A DNA stretch of 7,474 nt from Yoonia sp. (lineage in GTDB: Bacteria > Pseudomonadota > Alphaproteobacteria > Rhodobacterales > Rhodobacteraceae): contig JAHDGO010000093.1 of NCBI GenBank assembly GCA_020627605.1, forward strand, positions 1-7,474, read 5' to 3'. Positions 1 through 7,012 of this stretch are shown here, one piece after another (position 1 is the stretch's first letter; every line of letters begins with the position of its first letter). Under the pieces are notes generated by a model. That model saw nothing but the letters and a program-made list of their open reading frames with translations. It was not told the DNA's origin and did no database searches. The position numbers were made by a program, and so were the translations under genes.

Positions 1-82
1 CGTACCCTGACGGACAGTCCTAAACATTCAGTAAGTTTTTTCGTTCAGACAGAGCGACAAATGTCTCTTGCCGGAGTGCCGG
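1..82 (+). promoter_or_regulatory. Region upstream of fliK, possible weak CtrA-like site
   Basis: No gene can be supported in these bases. Frames 2 and 3 of the plus strand hit stops quickly (TGA at 8-10, TAA at 21-23). Frame 1 stays open but shows no recognisable protein. A minus-strand ATG at 28-26 runs off the left edge after nine codons, so a divergent gene start cannot be excluded. At 20-34 the sequence reads CTAA, seven bases, GTAAG, which matches the alphaproteobacterial CtrA pattern TTAA-N7-TTAA at six of eight positions. CtrA is known to control flagellar genes in several alphaproteobacteria, but this match is weak. I see no convincing sigma-54 or sigma-70 promoter. Confidence 0.25.
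73..76 (+). promoter_or_regulatory. Shine-Dalgarno site that sets the fliK start
   Basis: GGAG lies six bases before the ATG at 83. An in-frame TTG at 68 would lengthen the protein by five residues, but it has no purine-rich site at a suitable distance, so the ATG at 83 is preferred. Confidence 0.6.
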
Positions 83-1366
83 ATGATTCCCTTGCTTGTT
101 TCAAATGGCGGTGCGGCCGACGCCCGCCCTGCAGCAACTGCCACGCCGCAGGACGCCAATGGTGGTGATGCCTTTGCTGCCATTGTTGCGGGCGATGCAA
201 CGGCCGAGCAGACGGGCGATGTTGTGGTCCCTGTGATGGTGGATGCACCTGATCAGGAAGCGGTCGATGCGTTCCTGGTCGCGGCAGAGGACGGTGACAC
301 GGCCATGGTGCTGCCTGACAGTTTGGCCATTGGTGAGGTTCCTATTGCGCCCCTGCCAGCCGATCCGCGTGGTCAGGGCTTGGGCAGGGATGCTGTTGAT
401 CTGCCTGTTACAGCGCAGCTCGCCAGAGCACAGATTGCGGACATGCCTGTGCCGCCAACGCAAACCGTCCTGCCGCAAGGCGGTCCGCCACAAACGGTGC
501 AGATCCCACAGGCGGTCCAAGGCCCCGAGGCAGAACCGCTGGTGCCCGATCTCGCTGTCCCAAAGCGCATCCCGGCAGAAGGTGATCAACCGCCAAAAGC
601 TGCCGAAATTGCAGTGAAAGTGGTGGCTGGCCCAGCGCAGGGCACGCATCCATCGGGCCAGATGACAGCAAAGGCCTGGGGCAAACCGTTGGATGCCGCG
701 CAGAACCCCGCGGCAGAGCGGCGATCACGTGACGCCCTGCCGCGTGAAACCATGCGGGCCGTGCAAACGGCGCTGCCCGATGCTGCGCGCCCCGTCCCGG
801 TTGTTGCCGCCCAGGCACCCGCTGTGATGCTGCAATTGGCGCAGGCGGCAAAGGCGGAAGCCTATGAAAAACTTGCCCGGACGGCTGATATTGATGTTGG
901 TCTGACTGCGGGGGGCAGTGACAGGCCATTTGCTGCGCAGGGCAGTGTCATGCCAGCAGCCCCGCTGCCCGGTGCCGAGATGGCCCGCAATGCCGCGCTG
1001 CAAATCGCACAGGCAATGCCACAGGGGCCCGGTAAGACAACCGAAATCTCGCTGAGCCCCGAAGAACTCGGGCGGGTCAGGCTTAGCCTGACCGCAGGCG
1101 ATGGGGCGATCACGCTGGTCATTGCGGCGGATCGACCTGAAACCTCTGACTTGCTGCGCCGTCACATTGAAACGCTGGCACAGGAATTTCGCGACCTTGG
1201 CTATGACAGCCTGACGTTTTCCTTTGACGGCGCCAATGAACAGGCGGCGGGGGAGCAGGCTGCAGATACCGACGATGAAAAGACTGTGTTCGCGGCAGAG
1301 CAGGGCATGCCCCAGCCGTCGCGCACAGCAACCGATCTGACCACCGGACTTGATCTACGCTTGTAG
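83..1366 (+). CDS. fliK: Flagellar hook-length control protein FliK
   Basis: FliK is a secreted molecular ruler. It measures the growing flagellar hook and, through its C-terminal domain, makes the export gate (FlhB) switch from hook to filament substrates. The 427-residue protein has a long, low-complexity N-terminal part (about residues 1-310) rich in Ala, Pro, Gln and Val, as expected for the extended ruler. It is followed by a compact Flg_hook domain at about 319-383. That domain contains the family hallmark LSPEELG (324-330), then alternating beta strands (VRLSL, AITLVI) and a helix ending in a Leu-Gly turn before a last strand. The last 45 residues are acidic and look disordered. FliK is poorly conserved outside the C-terminal domain, so the assignment rests on that domain and on the adjacent flgD. 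The stop codon overlaps the flgD ribosome binding site, which indicates one transcript and possible translational coupling. Confidence 0.88.
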   Translation: MIPLLVSNGGAADARPAATATPQDANGGDAFAAIVAGDATAEQTGDVVVPVMVDAPDQEAVDAFLVAAEDGDTAMVLPDSLAIGEVPIAPLPADPRGQGLGRDAVDLPVTAQLARAQIADMPVPPTQTVLPQGGPPQTVQIPQAVQGPEAEPLVPDLAVPKRIPAEGDQPPKAAEIAVKVVAGPAQGTHPSGQMTAKAWGKPLDAAQNPAAERRSRDALPRETMRAVQTALPDAARPVPVVAAQAPAVMLQLAQAAKAEAYEKLARTADIDVGLTAGGSDRPFAAQGSVMPAAPLPGAEMARNAALQIAQAMPQGPGKTTEISLSPEELGRVRLSLTAGDGAITLVIAADRPETSDLLRRHIETLAQEFRDLGYDSLTFSFDGANEQAAGEQAADTDDEKTVFAAEQGMPQPSRTATDLTTGLDLRL

Positions 1367-1369
1367 GAG
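1365..1369 (+). promoter_or_regulatory. flgD Shine-Dalgarno overlapping the fliK stop codon
   Basis: AGGAG begins on the last two bases of the fliK TAG stop (1364-1366) and ends five bases before the flgD ATG. Ribosomes terminating on fliK would sit on the flgD initiation site, an arrangement typical of coupled translation. Confidence 0.75.
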
Positions 1370-1374
1370 CACGC

Positions 1375-2037
1375 ATGGATATACCTAATTCTCCCCCACC
1401 TGCCGTCGCGCCCGGCGCACAGGGCGCTGCCGCGACGACGGCGGCGCAGATTACATCGGACTTTGAAATGTTCCTGCAGATGCTGACCGCGCAGATGCAG
1501 TATCAGGATCCTCTCAATCCTATCGACTCTACCGATTACGCCACGCAATTGGCGACGTTCTCGGGTGTAGAACAGGCCGTGCAGACCAATGATCTGCTGC
1601 GCACGCTGACCACGCAACTGGGTGTGTCCGGTCTTGCCGACATGGCGGCGCTGGTCGGGCAAGAGGCGCGGGCAGTTGCACCTGCGCAGTTTGATGGCTC
1701 GCCACTTACGCTTTACCCGCAGCCATCAACCCTTGGCGACAGCGCCGAGATTATTGTGCGCAACGCCAACGGGGACGAAGTGCAGCGCATCGCCCTGCCG
1801 CCGGGTAGCGACAGCATTGAATGGGCGGGTGTTGGCGAAGGGGGCACACCGATGCCCGCGGGGCAATACCAGTTCGATCTTGTGACCAGCAGTGCGGGCA
1901 GTGTCATCGCTACTGACTCCGTCGCGGTTTACAGCCTGATCACAGAGGTCCGGCTGGAGGGCGGATTGCCGGTGCTGGTCCTGGAAGGTGGGGCGACCGT
2001 GGCAAGCGGCGACGTCACGGCGGTGCGCAATCCATAG
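1375..2037 (+). CDS. flgD: Flagellar hook assembly (cap) protein FlgD
   Basis: FlgD forms the temporary cap at the tip of the growing hook and guides insertion of FlgE subunits; it is exported by the flagellar type III apparatus and later discarded. The 220-residue protein has the family's conserved N-terminal block at about 30-75: an FLQMLTAQMQ helix, QDPLNP (44-49), then QLATFSGVEQ (58-67), which is close to the classic FlgD signature. LVGQEA (93-98) follows. The C-terminal half (about 115-215) has the pattern of the FlgD Ig-like and tudor-like domains, including a P-A-G-x-Y-x-F strand at 161-167. The length is normal for the family. The gene starts eight bases after the fliK stop and is the end of the flagellar run here; the next gene is on the opposite strand and converges on it. 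No T-rich terminator is visible after the stop. Confidence 0.95.
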   Translation: MDIPNSPPPAVAPGAQGAAATTAAQITSDFEMFLQMLTAQMQYQDPLNPIDSTDYATQLATFSGVEQAVQTNDLLRTLTTQLGVSGLADMAALVGQEARAVAPAQFDGSPLTLYPQPSTLGDSAEIIVRNANGDEVQRIALPPGSDSIEWAGVGEGGTPMPAGQYQFDLVTSSAGSVIATDSVAVYSLITEVRLEGGLPVLVLEGGATVASGDVTAVRNP

Positions 2038-2050
2038 GGCGCGGAAACGC

Positions 2051-3580
2051 CTAGAAGAGGAATGCGATCCAGACCCCGGCGCCCACGATGACACCACCCA
2101 GCGCCATCCATGACAACCGCGCGATGCGCCGCTGTGGCTTGGGCGGTGGGGGCGGGTTGTTGAGCCGGATCAGCGCATCCTCTGCCAGACGCGGCAATTG
2201 CGGGCCAAAGCGGGCAAGGATGCGCGCGGTTTTTGCCAGATCATTCAAAAGCGCCTTCGGCCCGATACTTTTCTTGATGTAGTCTTCGACCACCGGGCGA
2301 GCGACGTGCCAGATGTTCATATGCGGGTCCAGTGACCGGGCCACACCTTCGACCACAACCATGGTGCGCTGCAGCAGGATCAGCTCTGTCCGGGTTTCCA
2401 TGCCGAAACGCTCGGTCACCTCAAACAGATAGCTGAGCAGCCGCGCCATAGAGATGCGGCTGGCGTCCATGCCGAAGATCGGCTCTCCCACGGCGCGCAG
2501 CGCGCGGGCGAATTCATCGACATCACGGTCAGCAGGCACATAGCCTGCCTCAAAATGCACCTCGGCGACGCGCTGATAATCCTTGCGGATAAAGCCGAAC
2601 AGAATTTCGGCGTAAACGCGGCGTGTGTACTCGTCGATCCGGCCCATGATGCCAAAGTCATAGGCGATGATATCGCCGTTTTCGGCCACCTTCAGGTTGC
2701 CCTGATGCATGTCGCCGTGAAAATACCCGTCGCGCAGAGCGTGGTTCAGGAAAAGTTGCAGGACACGCGTCGCCAGCGCCCGTCGATCATGCCCTGCCTG
2801 GTCAAGTGCGTCGTTCAGGCCGATATTCGTGCCTTCTGCCCAGTCCAGCGTCATGACGCGGCGGCTGGACAGATGCCAGCGGATTTGCGGGACCTGAAAG
2901 CCTGCGTCGCCTTCGGTATTGGCGGCAAACTCCGCCGCGGCAGAGCTTTCCAGCCGCAAATCGAGTTCGCCCATGACCACGCCTTCGAAGTGGGTGATCA
3001 CGTCCATGGGCCGCAGACGGCGCGATGCTGGCGACAGGACCTCAATCGCGCGGGCGGCAAAATAGAAGGCGTCGATGTCCTTGCGAAATGCCCGCTCAAT
3101 TCCTGGTCGCAGGATCTTCACCGCGACGGCATCGCCGTTTTCGGCCAGATGCGCCTTGTGCACCTGCGCGAGGGAGGCTGCGGCGACGGGCTCTGAAAAT
3201 GACGAGAAGAGTTGATCAAACGACTGGCCGAGTTCCCTTTGTAGGGTTTCCTTGGCCTCGCGCATGGAAAACGGCGGCAGCTTGTCCTGCAGCACACGCA
3301 GCTGCACGGCCAGTTCATCGCCCACCACATCGGGGCGCGTCGACAAAACCTGCCCGAATTTGATGTAGGCGGGGCCAAGGGCCGTCAGGGCGCGCACTGC
3401 CGGTGGCGCGGTCACGTCGCCCTTGAACCCCAGCCATTGAAAGGGCCAGACCAGCGTGCGGAAGGTGATCCGCAGCAGCGGCCCGGCATCAAAGGCGTCC
3501 AGCACGACCTTCATCGCGCCGGTCCGTTCCAGCGTCGCACCCGTTCGGATCAGGCGAATAATGTTGTGGGGGCCACGCAC
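2051..3580 (-). CDS. ubiB: UbiB, ABC1/ADCK-family kinase-like protein of ubiquinone biosynthesis
   Basis: UbiB is an atypical protein-kinase-like ATPase needed for aerobic coenzyme Q synthesis. It is thought to help extract or present membrane-bound quinone precursors to the Ubi enzymes and does not itself catalyse a ring modification. The 509-residue protein shows the family marks: KFGQ (74-77, the KxGQ motif), an Ala-rich loop replacing the kinase Gly-rich loop (AAAS, 133-136), the ATP-binding lysine K155 in AVAVKIL, the catalytic loop HGDMHQGN (288-295) and the metal-binding DFG (308-310). A proline run (476-480) leads to one C-terminal hydrophobic helix (about 489-509), the expected membrane anchor. 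The start is taken as GTG at 3580-3578, one base after the ubiE stop, because MRGPHNIIRLIRTG is the usual family N-terminus as I remember it. The frame stays open for 55 more codons inside ubiE, but that stretch is Trp- and Ser-rich out-of-frame sequence. Length fits the family. Confidence 0.95.
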   Translation of the reverse strand: MRGPHNIIRLIRTGATLERTGAMKVVLDAFDAGPLLRITFRTLVWPFQWLGFKGDVTAPPAVRALTALGPAYIKFGQVLSTRPDVVGDELAVQLRVLQDKLPPFSMREAKETLQRELGQSFDQLFSSFSEPVAAASLAQVHKAHLAENGDAVAVKILRPGIERAFRKDIDAFYFAARAIEVLSPASRRLRPMDVITHFEGVVMGELDLRLESSAAAEFAANTEGDAGFQVPQIRWHLSSRRVMTLDWAEGTNIGLNDALDQAGHDRRALATRVLQLFLNHALRDGYFHGDMHQGNLKVAENGDIIAYDFGIMGRIDEYTRRVYAEILFGFIRKDYQRVAEVHFEAGYVPADRDVDEFARALRAVGEPIFGMDASRISMARLLSYLFEVTERFGMETRTELILLQRTMVVVEGVARSLDPHMNIWHVARPVVEDYIKKSIGPKALLNDLAKTARILARFGPQLPRLAEDALIRLNNPPPPPKPQRRIARLSWMALGGVIVGAGVWIAFLF

Positions 3581-3581
3581 G

Positions 3582-4334
3582 CTAGAGCTTCCACCCCGAA
3601 TGCAGGGCTGCGACACCCATGGTGAGATTGCGGTATTTGGCATTGCCGAACCCGGCATCGCGCACCATGCCAAGAAACGTATCCTGATCCGGGAACTTGC
3701 GGATCGATTCCACCAGATACTGATAGCTGTCCCGGTCACCGGCAATCATCTGCCCCATGCGGGGGATCACATTGAACGAATAGGCGTCATAGGCCGCCTG
3801 CATCATGGGGTTGGGCATTTGGCTGAACTCCAGCACCATCAACCTGCCACCGGGTTTGAGGACGCGATACGCCTCTGCCAGTGCGTCGGCGGGGCGGGTC
3901 ACGTTACGGATGCCAAAACTGATGGTGTAGACGTCAAATGTATTGGCCTCGAACGGCAAGGCCATGGCGTCGCCCACAACCCAGTCCAGGCTGTCTGACA
4001 GGCGCGCGGCCTCTGCCCGTTTGCGCCCTTCTACCAGCATAGGTTCGGTCAGGTCCAGCACGGTGGCATGGCCGTGGCCCGCGCGTTTGAGAAACCGGAA
4101 AGAAATGTCGCCGGTCCCGCCGGCCACGTCCAGCAGACGTTGACCGGGGCGGGGGGCAAGCCAGTCCATCATCGCATCTTTCCAGATCCGGTGGACCCCG
4201 CCGGACATCACATCATTCATGATGTCATATTTGCTGGCGACAGAGGAAAAGACTCCCTGAACACGGCCTGCTTTTTCCTCTTCCCGGACGGTCTGATAGC
4301 CGAAATGTGTGGTGTTATTGTCCTGATCGGTCAT
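3582..4334 (-). CDS. ubiE: UbiE, SAM-dependent C-methyltransferase of ubiquinone biosynthesis
   Basis: UbiE transfers a methyl group from S-adenosylmethionine to ring carbon C2 of the demethoxy ubiquinol precursor (and acts on demethylmenaquinol where menaquinone is made). The 250-residue protein carries UbiE signature 1 around [17 protein letters not shown] (36-52) and SAM motif [11 protein letters not shown] (67-76). It also has an acidic residue at the end of strand 2 (D94), the GDAMALPF motif (121-128) and signature 2 RVLKPGG...LEFS (157-171). It ends in the normal HSGWKL. An upstream in-frame ATG at 4394 would add 20 residues ([11 protein letters not shown]...). That stretch is not typical of the family and overlaps the best promoter candidate, so the ATG at 4334 is chosen, although no strong Shine-Dalgarno precedes it. 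ubiB follows after one base, so the two are almost certainly co-transcribed and translationally coupled. Confidence 0.96.
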   Translation of the reverse strand: MTDQDNNTTHFGYQTVREEEKAGRVQGVFSSVASKYDIMNDVMSGGVHRIWKDAMMDWLAPRPGQRLLDVAGGTGDISFRFLKRAGHGHATVLDLTEPMLVEGRKRAEAARLSDSLDWVVGDAMALPFEANTFDVYTISFGIRNVTRPADALAEAYRVLKPGGRLMVLEFSQMPNPMMQAAYDAYSFNVIPRMGQMIAGDRDSYQYLVESIRKFPDQDTFLGMVRDAGFGNAKYRNLTMGVAALHSGWKL

Positions 4335-4375
4335 GTCACGCTTTCGCCCGATTGCTGTCTCAAAACGCTTATACG

Positions 4376-4402
4376 CAGATAGGGTGATACACAAACTGTC
4401 AA
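4376..4402 (-). promoter_or_regulatory. Candidate sigma-70-like promoter for ubiE-ubiB
   Basis: Read on the minus strand, a perfect TTGACA lies at 4402-4397. It is followed after a short 15-base spacer by TATCTG (4381-4376), a poor -10 match. This would start transcription roughly 35 bases before the ubiE ATG at 4334. The -35 is good; the -10 and the spacing are weak, so this is only a candidate. It falls in the 86-base gap between divergent genes. Confidence 0.35.
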
Positions 4403-4420
4403 TGTGCCACGGGGGTTTGC

Positions 4421-5074
4421 ATGTCTGAGATTCAAATTGCGCTGGGTCTGTCCTTACTCGGCTGTCTGTTGATCATACTGCGGCTGACTTTCTGGTTGTT
4501 TGGCGGCGGACAGAGTTTCGGGGGCTGGTTCCGACATAGTCTGTTGCGACAGCCACGGAATGTGACGAATGAGGTGCAGAAATCAGCGCTTGGGTCGCTT
4601 GGGGTCGCGAACTTGCCGCTGGATGTTGCTCTGGTTGCCGGTATCGGCAAATCCCGGGAGGCGCCGCAGACGATCGGCGACCGTTTCCTGCGTCCAACAA
4701 TCGGACTGCGGATGATCAGCCTTGTGTTGAGCGGGCTGGTTTTGTGGGGCCTGTGGCTTGGCCCAGCCGAGTTCCGGTTGCCCGTTCCCGCATTGCAGTG
4801 GGGCCTGAGCGCGCTCCTTGTCTATGGCGTGTTCTTTATTCAGACCTATGAGGCACGATACGACGACTATCGGATCGTCACCCGCGGCTGGTTCTTTCAA
4901 CGCAAGGAAGTGCTTTGGAAGGATGTGATTTCACTGCGCGACAATGGGCATTACATCTACAATCTTCACACTGAGGCCGGCAAGAAATACGAGGTTCAGA
5001 AATACCTTGTCGGGATTGTCGACTTTGTGGCCTATGCAAACACACGGATCGCGAGGAATAACAGCGAATTCTGA
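4421..5074 (+). CDS. Unrecognised inner-membrane protein with a small C-terminal soluble domain
   Basis: I do not recognise this 217-residue protein. Three hydrophobic segments are visible, at about 5-27, 96-114 and 124-141. Between the first and second lies a polar stretch (28-95). The last 75 residues (about 143-217) are soluble and strand-rich: [14 protein letters not shown], then [28 protein letters not shown] and a final helix-like [11 protein letters not shown]. That pattern of short strands, a W-K-D turn and a C-terminal helix resembles small bacterial PH-like domains found on membrane proteins, but this is inference from pattern only. The start has a GGGGG stretch (4411-4415) five bases upstream as a possible ribosome binding site. 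Hand counts of two 60-base lines near the 3' end give 50% and 43% GC, lower than a sampled fliK line (67%). It lies divergent from ubiE and 93 bases before mutM. That it is a real gene is supported by its length, start context and membrane-protein pattern. Confidence 0.8.
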   Translation: MSEIQIALGLSLLGCLLIILRLTFWLFGGGQSFGGWFRHSLLRQPRNVTNEVQKSALGSLGVANLPLDVALVAGIGKSREAPQTIGDRFLRPTIGLRMISLVLSGLVLWGLWLGPAEFRLPVPALQWGLSALLVYGVFFIQTYEARYDDYRIVTRGWFFQRKEVLWKDVISLRDNGHYIYNLHTEAGKKYEVQKYLVGIVDFVAYANTRIARNNSEF

Positions 5075-5167
5075 TTTGCGGGTGGGTCTTGCGCGGATCG
5101 ACACATGCCTCAATAAACCGCAGGTGCTGACCTATCACCGGCGCTGCCGCGACTGAAGAGAGCGAAG

Positions 5168-6019
5168 ATGCCCGAACTGCCAGAAGTTGAGACCGTCAAG
5201 GAAGGGATTGCACCAGCCATGACCGGCAAGGTCATTGCACGGGCAGAGGTCAACCGCCCAGATTTGCGCTGGCCCTTTCCGGAACGCATGGCGGACCGGC
5301 TGACAGGGGCGCGGGTGCTGGGGCTGCGACGCCGGTCGAAATATATACTGGCTGACCTTGATACGGCTGAAACCCTGTTGATCCATCTGGGCATGTCAGG
5401 GCGCATGCTGGTATCAGGCCAGCGGATCGGCGATTTCTTTCACGCACACCCGGCCCCGGCGAAACATGACCATGTTGTTTTGCACATGGCAGATGATGCA
5501 CGGATTACCTTCAACGACGCTCGCCGGTTTGGCGCGATGGATCTGATGCCGACGGCCGCGCAGGATGATCACTGGCTGATCCGCGATCTGGGGCCGGAAC
5601 CTTTGGGCAATGCCTTTCACGAGGCTTATCTGACCCGGAAACTAGCCGGTCGGAACACGCCGATCAAATCCGCACTGCTGGATCAGCGGGTCGTGTCGGG
5701 CCTTGGCAATATTTACGTCTGCGAAGTGTTGTACCGCGCAGGCATCCACCCCGCACGCAAGGCCGGGCGGATCAGTGCAGGACGCGTTGCCAGCCTTGTT
5801 CCCCTGATCCGCGATGTCCTGACAGAAGCGATTGCCGCTGGTGGGTCATCCTTGCGCGATTACCGCCAGTCAGATGGCGAGTTGGGATATTTTCAGCATG
5901 TCTTTCAGGTCTATGACCGCGAAGGCGAACCCTGCCTAACCCCCGGATGCGACAAAACAATCCGCCGAATCGTACAATCCGGACGCTCATCTTTCTTTTG
6001 TCCGCAATGCCAAAGATAA
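5168..6019 (+). CDS. mutM: Formamidopyrimidine-DNA glycosylase (Fpg/MutM)
   Basis: MutM removes oxidised purines such as 8-oxoguanine (opposite C) and formamidopyrimidines from DNA and cleaves the abasic site by beta,delta-elimination, starting base-excision repair in the cytoplasm. The 283-residue protein begins [10 protein letters not shown]. After loss of Met, Pro becomes the catalytic N-terminal nucleophile and the next Glu the general acid. K58 in RRRSKYI is the conserved catalytic-domain lysine. NDARRFG (116-122) is the loop reaching into the lesion. The helix-two-turns-helix region runs about 166-195 with the conserved GLGNIYVCE (178-186). The C-terminal zinc finger has C256, C261, C278 and C281 (spacing 4, 16, 2) and a conserved Arg in SGRSS (271-275). 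All key residues are intact. GAAGAGAG at 5155-5162 is a plausible ribosome binding site. It is a little longer than the E. coli enzyme. Confidence 0.97.
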   Translation: MPELPEVETVKEGIAPAMTGKVIARAEVNRPDLRWPFPERMADRLTGARVLGLRRRSKYILADLDTAETLLIHLGMSGRMLVSGQRIGDFFHAHPAPAKHDHVVLHMADDARITFNDARRFGAMDLMPTAAQDDHWLIRDLGPEPLGNAFHEAYLTRKLAGRNTPIKSALLDQRVVSGLGNIYVCEVLYRAGIHPARKAGRISAGRVASLVPLIRDVLTEAIAAGGSSLRDYRQSDGELGYFQHVFQVYDREGEPCLTPGCDKTIRRIVQSGRSSFFCPQCQR

Positions 6020-6082
6020 CTTGATTGGTGGCGCGGCTTTGCTAAGCCTTGGGGCCTGACCGGCGCTAACAGGGACAAACGC

Positions 6083-6859
6083 ATGGCCTATGAGAACATC
6101 ATTGTCGATATCAGTGACTACGTTGCCACCATCACGCTGAACCGCCCTGACGCGCTGAACGCGCTGAACTCCAAACTGCTGGATGAGTTGTGCACGGCTT
6201 TGGAAGAGGCCGACGCCAGCGAAAAAGTCCGCTGCATCGTGATCACCGGGTCGGAAAAGGCCTTTGCCGCAGGCGCAGATATTTCGCAGATGGCCGACAA
6301 AAGTTTTGTCGACATGTATATGCAACGCTTCTTTGAGCCTGAAACGCAGCGGTTCAACAATACCCGTAAGCCGATCATTGCTGCCGTTGCTGGCTATGCG
6401 CTGGGCGGCGGATGTGAACTGGCCATGATGTGCGATTTCATCATTGCCGCCGACAATGCCAAATTTGGCCAGCCGGAAATCAATCTTGGCGTGATCGCAG
6501 GGCTAGGTGGCACACAGCGTCTGACCCGCTTTGTGGGTAAATCCAAATCGATGGATATGCATCTGACCGGGCGCTTCATGGATGCCGAAGAGGCAGAGCG
6601 TTCCGGCCTTGTCAGCCGCGTGGTGCCTGCCAAAAAACTGCTGGGAGAGGCCAAGGCCGCAGCAGAAAAGATCAGCGAGAAATCCCAGATTGCGGCAATT
6701 GCCGCAAAGGATGCGGTCAACCGCGCCTATGAAACGACGCTGGCCGAAGGCATCAACTATGAACGCCGCCTGTTTCACTCGTTGTTCGCGACCGAGGATC
6801 AGGCCGAAGGCATGGCCGCCTTTACCGAAAAGCGCGAAGCGCAGTTTCGCGACAAATAG
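6083..6859 (+). CDS. Enoyl-CoA hydratase (crotonase family)
   Basis: This enzyme adds water across the 2,3 double bond of trans-2-enoyl-CoA to give (S)-3-hydroxyacyl-CoA, the second step of fatty-acid beta-oxidation and related acyl-CoA routes. The 258-residue length is normal for short-chain crotonases. Visible marks are [11 protein letters not shown] (19-29), the oxyanion-hole loop FAAGADI (61-67) and the [15 protein letters not shown] block (104-118) containing the second oxyanion glycine and catalytic Glu112. The second catalytic glutamate is Glu132 in [20 protein letters not shown] (128-147). The two glutamates are 20 residues apart, as in the well-studied rat enzyme, so this is a true hydratase rather than an isomerase or an inactive paralogue. 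AGGGA (6071-6075) lies seven bases before the ATG. It follows mutM by 63 bases with no strong terminator between. The physiological substrate (crotonyl-CoA, acryloyl-CoA or longer) cannot be read from the sequence. Confidence 0.95.
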   Translation: MAYENIIVDISDYVATITLNRPDALNALNSKLLDELCTALEEADASEKVRCIVITGSEKAFAAGADISQMADKSFVDMYMQRFFEPETQRFNNTRKPIIAAVAGYALGGGCELAMMCDFIIAADNAKFGQPEINLGVIAGLGGTQRLTRFVGKSKSMDMHLTGRFMDAEEAERSGLVSRVVPAKKLLGEAKAAAEKISEKSQIAAIAAKDAVNRAYETTLAEGINYERRLFHSLFATEDQAEGMAAFTEKREAQFRDK

Positions 6860-7012
6860 GCTTCCCATTCACACGAATCTGTCCTATCAGCCGCGGCAGA
6901 CATGCGCGTGAGGCCCGCTAGGCCAGAGAGACCGGTTCGAAAACCCGGGGCTTGGGCAGATTGCGCGATCAACATTCAATTGGCCCCTTGGCCCCCGTAA
7001 GGAAACGAACAT
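6860..7012 (+). promoter_or_regulatory. rpsT upstream and leader region
   Basis: These 153 bases carry the likely rpsT promoter and leader. Two weak sigma-70-like candidates are visible: TTCCCA (6862-6867), 17 bases, TATCAG (6885-6890); and TTGGGC (6952-6957), 17 bases, TTCAAT (6975-6980). Small hairpins are possible: GGCC-CGCTA-GGCC at 6912-6924; a bulged stem at 6932-6948 with GGTT pairing AACC around a CGAA loop; and GGCC-CCTT-GGCC at 6982-6993. An eight-base tandem repeat, TTGGCCCC twice, fills 6980-6995. AAGGA at 6999-7003 is the rpsT Shine-Dalgarno, nine bases before the ATG. S20 synthesis is autoregulated in E. coli; whether this leader does so is unknown. Confidence 0.4.
6902..7000 (+). 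CDS. Possible 32-residue leader ORF before rpsT (unproven)
   Basis: An ATG at 6902 opens a 33-codon frame that ends with TAA at 6998-7000, so its stop shares bases with the rpsT Shine-Dalgarno AAGGA (6999-7003). The predicted peptide is rich in Arg and Pro, starting MRVRPARPERPVRKPG and ending LAPWPP. There is no strong ribosome binding site before the ATG. A 33-codon open frame can occur by chance in GC-rich DNA. It is listed because the stop placement would suit translational coupling to rpsT. Confidence 0.18.
   Translation: MRVRPARPERPVRKPGAWADCAINIQLAPWPP

Noticed and set aside
101..929. Long minus-strand open frames opposite fliK
   Set aside because: They are mirror frames of a GC-rich coding sequence, with His/Arg/Cys-rich translations and no recognisable domain.
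3581..3745. N-terminal extension of ubiB by 55 codons to an upstream ATG
   Set aside because: It lies wholly inside the 3' end of ubiE, reads as Trp/Ser/Cys-rich out-of-frame sequence, and the usual family N-terminus begins at the GTG at 3580.
4335..4394. Longer ubiE start adding 20 residues
   Set aside because: The extra residues do not resemble UbiE N-termini and the upstream ATG overlaps the best promoter -35 region; MTDQDN is the familiar start.
6021..6048. Promoter (TTGATT at 6021) or hairpin GGCTT-TGCT-AAGCC (6035-6048) between mutM and the hydratase gene
   Set aside because: The possible -10 (TAAGCC) is very poor. The five-base-pair stem has no T-run, so neither a promoter nor a terminator can be supported.
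6531..6539. DnaA-box-like TGTGGGTAA
   Set aside because: One mismatch to the consensus, isolated, and inside the coding sequence of the hydratase; no cluster suggests an origin.
6930..6950. tRNA T-arm-like GGTTCGAAA
   Set aside because: No acceptor, D or anticodon arms can be built around it; it is better explained as a small hairpin or chance.
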